From Oligoflexia bacterium (lineage in GTDB: Bacteria; Bdellovibrionota; UBA1018): a stretch of 64,000 nucleotides of DNA. Location: positions 1-64,000 of the forward strand of contig JACMNQ010000025.1 in assembly GCA_014378465.1 (NCBI GenBank), given 5' to 3'. Both the position numbers and the translations under genes were made by a program. The notes under the pieces are model-generated. The model was not told where the DNA came from and searched no databases. It worked only from the letters and a program-made list of their open reading frames with translations. This document shows, one piece after another, positions 60,879-64,000 of this stretch. Every line of letters starts with the position of its first letter. Position 1 is the first letter of the stretch.

Positions 60879-62351
60879 TCACTTCAGAGCTGAAATCGGA
60901 ATCTCTCTCAGGTTCGTGAACCCGCTTGCCTTCAGGCTCTTCTTGATCGCCTCAGCATCTCCGGCCACCACGATGGTCAGATGATCGAGATCAAAATTCT
61001 TCGCGACCGATTCAACGACTTCAGGGCGAGTGACCGCACCGATCTTTGAAGAAAATTCATTCAGATATTCTGGCCCGAGCTTGAAAAGATAACCCGTCGC
61101 CCAGCGCGTGGCCACCGCTCCGAGAGTCGAAACGCTCAAAGGATAACCTCCCACGAGGTACTGTTTGGAAAGTTTCACTTCTTCTTCAGAAATGTCTCCA
61201 CCTTTGACGGCCTTGAGAATTTCCAGAGTTTTCGCGATCACTTTGCCGGTATTTTCAGTCTGGGTCGCCGACGAGATCCCAAAGCGGGTCAGATCCTGAC
61301 TGTAGGCGAAGCCGCTCTCGATTCCATAAGTCAGTCCCAGCTGATCCCGAATCACGGCGTTGAGGCGACTGTTGAAGTATTCGCCCAGCAGCGCATTCGC
61401 CACCGTCAGAGGGTAACGTTCGGGAGACCTGACCGAAATGGACTTGAAACCCAGCCGAACCTGCGACTGAGTCAGGCCCGGACGATTGACGATCAGAATC
61501 TCTTTCGCAGCCTGCTTCGCCTTCGCACTTCCTGCGGGAGGCACAATGCGATTGTCCGTATAGGGGCGGTAGTCGCGCACCGGCGCTTCCCCTTTCCAAT
61601 CACCAAAGAGAGTCTCAATCCGCTTCTTGAATTCTTCCGAATTCACTCGACCCACGACCATGAGGAGAGCATTTTTCGGAGTGAAGTGCTTCTTGTGAAA
61701 AGCGATGAGATCTTCACGCTTCACTTTTTCGAATTCCCTGAGTGAAGCCACTCCCCCACGGCCATACGAAGTTCCGGCTGCAACTTTGCGGTAGAACGCG
61801 ATCGAAGCGAGAGGATCGGCGGAATCTCCAATGTGATTCCAGCGTTCAACGAGGTCAAGTTTTTCGCGGGTCACTTCAGCGGGAATGAAATCCGGATGAA
61901 GCGCGATTTTGGAAATGTACTCAAGAAGAATCGGAGCGTCCGGTGCCAGCCCATGCATCCCGACGCTGAACGAGTCTTCATCAGCGGAACTGTAACGGCT
62001 GGCTCCGAGTCCTTCGATCGCCTTCGCGATCTGTCTTGCAGTCAGGCCACCTGCACCCCGTTCCAGCACTGAACCCAGAAGTTCAGCGGTTCCTGATTTT
62101 CCGCGAGGGTCATCGCGATTTCCGGACTGAATCAGAAGTGCGAGATCAATGACCGGAAGTCGGTCATCGAGAAACCAGGCGATCTGAAGGCCGTTTGGAA
62201 GAGTTTCAATCTTCGGAAGCGGCAACTTCATGATCGGAACTGCATCATCGCCCGGAAGAGGTTCAGCGGCACGAACCCATTCACTGGCCAAACTGCCCGG
62301 GACGCTCAACAGAACCGCAGTGAAAAGAGCAGACTTGAAAAAATTTGTCAT
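60879..62351 (-). CDS. M16-family protease-like protein, inactive type
   Basis: A 490-aa precursor with signal peptide (about 1-28). The M16 fold is clear: IETLPNGLQIAWFLDDRLPVIDLALLIQSG (about 47-76), VLERGAGGLTARQIAKAIEG, then HKKHFTPKNALLMVVGRVN. The zinc motif HxxEH is replaced by TAELLGSV, so it has no metal site. Such subunits pair with an active M16 protein, here the gene just upstream, with 4-bp overlap. The pair would form a two-subunit periplasmic peptidase, as in PqqF- or mitochondrial-type M16 pairs. Confidence 0.9.
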   Translation of the reverse strand: MTNFFKSALFTAVLLSVPGSLASEWVRAAEPLPGDDAVPIMKLPLPKIETLPNGLQIAWFLDDRLPVIDLALLIQSGNRDDPRGKSGTAELLGSVLERGAGGLTARQIAKAIEGLGASRYSSADEDSFSVGMHGLAPDAPILLEYISKIALHPDFIPAEVTREKLDLVERWNHIGDSADPLASIAFYRKVAAGTSYGRGGVASLREFEKVKREDLIAFHKKHFTPKNALLMVVGRVNSEEFKKRIETLFGDWKGEAPVRDYRPYTDNRIVPPAGSAKAKQAAKEILIVNRPGLTQSQVRLGFKSISVRSPERYPLTVANALLGEYFNSRLNAVIRDQLGLTYGIESGFAYSQDLTRFGISSATQTENTGKVIAKTLEILKAVKGGDISEEEVKLSKQYLVGGYPLSVSTLGAVATRWATGYLFKLGPEYLNEFSSKIGAVTRPEVVESVAKNFDLDHLTIVVAGDAEAIKKSLKASGFTNLREIPISALK

Positions 62352-63796
62352 TCGGCACCTTCTTTTGCAGCTGGGGCAGGAACCCCGGGCAGACTGCCCG
62401 GCTTGAGAGTCACGACGGAACGGTGGTTCGGTAACAGGTACTGATTGGCCACACGCTTGACGTCATCTGAGGTCACCTTGAGGTATTTCGCGAGATCTTC
62501 AGCAAAACGCTGAGGATCATCAAAAACCATCTGCACGGTTCCGATCAAGGTTCCCAGTCCATGCGCGGTGCGAACACTGTCAACGACCTGCACGGTGAGC
62601 TGCCGTACCGCAAAGCGGATCTCCTCTTCAGTCACTCCCTTGAGCTGAATGTCTCTCACGAGAGCCTCCAGCCGCGCTTCAGCCTCGGTGGCGACATGTT
62701 TGCCCTTCATCGTCGCCGTCATCATGAAAAGCCCTGGATAGGTCGGAGTGTACGCGACACCCGAAACATCAGACGCGATCTGCATTTCCTCAACGAGCTT
62801 CTGATGGCCCCGGGAATTCGTGCCCGCGAAAAGAACATTGGCCAGAACATCCAGCGCGTACGAGTCATCATTCTCAGCGCCACTGGCATGGTAAGCGAGA
62901 GAAAGGCGTTCGGTGGCGACTTGATCATAGAGCACGAGCCTGCGCTCTTCATTCTGTTCCTTCTCTTCAGGAATATCGCGCTTCGAGCGCTTGTGACCCG
63001 CGATGCCTCCATAGGCCTTTTTGATTTTTTCGAACATCAAGTCCGTCTTGAAATCTCCGACGATCACGATCGTGGCGTTTCCAGGCTGGTAGTAGGTCGC
63101 GAAAAATTTCTTGAGATCCTCCACCGTCATCCTGCCCAGATCCTCAGGGTACCCGATCACGGGCCAGGAGTACGGGTGCGTGTGGTACGCAAGCGCCCAA
63201 AGCGCTTCCTGAACACGTCCGCCCGGTGAATTGTCAGTACGCAGGCGGCGCTCTTCGAAAACGACCTGTCTCTCGGTCTTGAACGCTTCTTCGTTCAGAG
63301 TGAGATGAGCCATGCGGTCAGATTCCATGTCAATCACCCGGTCCGTCAGGTTCGGAGTGAAAGTTTCGTGATAAACGGTATAGTCCCGCGTGGTGTAGGC
63401 GTTGACCGAAGCGCCGCGGGCTTCGAGCTGCAGAAAGAATTCCTTGGCGCCGTACTTCGGAGTGCCCTTGAACATGAGGTGTTCAAACAGATGCGCGATC
63501 CCGGTGATTCCGGGTCTCTCATCCACCGAGCCGACCTTGAACCAGCTTTGATAGGATATCACCGGAACGGTGTGATCTTCGACCATCAGTACGGTCAGGC
63601 CATTGGACAGAGTTCTCTTCTGGAGATCGAGATTGATCCCGAGATTCTGAAGCTCACTGGGTTTGGTGGCGCTTGCAGCGGGCCCCGGCAAGGCTGAGTC
63701 CGGTTTTTTGTGAGCCGTCGTGCAGGAAAGTCCGGAAGTCATCAGAAGAGCCAGGGTCAGCCCGGCAGTGACGGAAAATCGGTGATTCAGGGTCAT
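62348..63796 (-). CDS. M16-family zinc protease, active type, lipoprotein
   Basis: From the ATG at 63796 (GAGGA 5 nt upstream) the protein has 482 aa with a lipobox-like LMTSGLSC (about 17-24). The zinc site is HLFEHLMFKG (HxxEH), with the second-ligand Glu downstream in ERQVVFEERRLR. FFATYYQPGNATIVIVGDF is the later M16 element. Codons further upstream (to 63967) open a frame that overlaps the next gene and lacks family features, so it is not used. It is membrane-anchored by position. It cuts peptides in the periplasm; substrate unknown. Confidence 0.93.
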   Translation of the reverse strand: MTLNHRFSVTAGLTLALLMTSGLSCTTAHKKPDSALPGPAASATKPSELQNLGINLDLQKRTLSNGLTVLMVEDHTVPVISYQSWFKVGSVDERPGITGIAHLFEHLMFKGTPKYGAKEFFLQLEARGASVNAYTTRDYTVYHETFTPNLTDRVIDMESDRMAHLTLNEEAFKTERQVVFEERRLRTDNSPGGRVQEALWALAYHTHPYSWPVIGYPEDLGRMTVEDLKKFFATYYQPGNATIVIVGDFKTDLMFEKIKKAYGGIAGHKRSKRDIPEEKEQNEERRLVLYDQVATERLSLAYHASGAENDDSYALDVLANVLFAGTNSRGHQKLVEEMQIASDVSGVAYTPTYPGLFMMTATMKGKHVATEAEARLEALVRDIQLKGVTEEEIRFAVRQLTVQVVDSVRTAHGLGTLIGTVQMVFDDPQRFAEDLAKYLKVTSDDVKRVANQYLLPNHRSVVTLKPGSLPGVPAPAAKEGAE

Positions 63797-63833
63797 GCGC
63801 ATCCTCATCTTTTTGCTTAAATCCATCTTGTGC

Positions 63834-64000
63834 TCAGATCCATTTGCGAGCCTGATACCAGTCAATGGCATCCGCCATACCGGTGGCAAGCGTGAACTCA
63901 GGCTTGAAGCCCAGAAGCTCTCTGGCTTTCGCGTTCGAGCAGGTCCAGTAATCCGGCAGCAGTTCATTGAGTTTGTCGAGATTGAGTGGAAAGGTCCTGC
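63834..64000 (-). CDS. NAD-dependent epimerase/dehydratase, C-terminal fragment (runs off the window)
   Basis: The last 55 codons are present, ending in a TGA at 63834-63836. PLNLDKLNELLPDYWTCSNA then KARELLGFKPEFTLATGMAD and IDWYQARKWI are the usual end of SDR-type sugar epimerases (the YWxCxxxKAxxxLGFxPxxxLxxGxxxTxxWY pattern). The N-terminal NAD-binding part is off the window, so the substrate cannot be named. It is on the same strand as the M16 pair, 37 bp upstream. Confidence 0.8.
   Translation of the reverse strand, partial: RTFPLNLDKLNELLPDYWTCSNAKARELLGFKPEFTLATGMADAIDWYQARKWI

Overview
The window is a GC-rich, densely coding stretch of a Gram-negative chromosome. I see no tRNA, rRNA, transposase, prophage or CRISPR array. 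LPS/KDO genes (lptC-A, lptB, kdsA/B/C), many lipoproteins, a full isc operon, sigma-54, a multicopy-type HNH protein, a bactofilin, a FrzS-like receiver/coiled-coil protein and a bacterial mevalonate pathway together suggest Bdellovibrionota/Oligoflexia or a related former deltaproteobacterium. This placement is inference from gene content; no 16S gene is present.

Layout. 1-1766 (minus): rpsU, yqeY, mpg and the start of dnaG, a macromolecular-synthesis operon with an inverted repeat after rpsU. 1831-10058 (minus): a tightly overlapping mevalonate operon (fni, mvaA, a broken pentapeptide-repeat gene, a PLP aldolase-like/lactone-oxidase-like pair, phosphomevalonate kinase, mvaD, mevalonate kinase). 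HMG-CoA synthase is not in the window. 10126-14203 (plus): lptC fused to an LptA-like end, lptB, rpoN, hpf, then a strong terminator. 14204-15936: a small accessory island with an HNH gene, two copies of a 17-bp palindrome and a GyrI-like pseudogene. 15973-24077: a beta-propeller lipoprotein, rimK with a basic tail, an unknown basic protein, a DHH phosphoesterase, an astacin-like secreted protease and a 14-repeat RCC1 lipoprotein. 24368-29937: a Gld-type ABC exporter module with DUF4340 and Yip1 proteins. 29974-35814: nucleotide salvage (tdk, upp, hpt), a sugar kinase, a DUF429-like protein and OppB/OppC. 35920-37167: a secreted phospholipase-D-fold protein.

45307-37179 (minus): iscR-iscS-iscU-iscA-hscB-hscA-fdx running with almost no gap into oppA and two MaoC-type hydratase genes. 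49841-45483 (minus): proB-proA-proC and an unknown lipoprotein. 53836-49847 (minus): kdsB-pyrG-kdsA-kdsC, the KDO branch with its CTP supply. 53958-60771: a secreted kinase-like protein, a metallophosphoesterase, a REC-GGDEF protein, the FrzS-like protein and, divergent from it, a membrane protein plus bactofilin behind a 16-bp palindromic operator candidate. 60879-64000 (minus): an inactive/active M16 protease pair and the end of a sugar epimerase.

No single locus is clearly a new defence or mobile system. The observations most worth a second look are the isc-oppA-MaoC operon with its modified IscR, the LptC-LptA merger, the redox pair inside the mevalonate operon, the secreted kinase-like protein, the palindrome-controlled bactofilin operon, and the HNH island with repeated palindromes beside a freshly broken gene.
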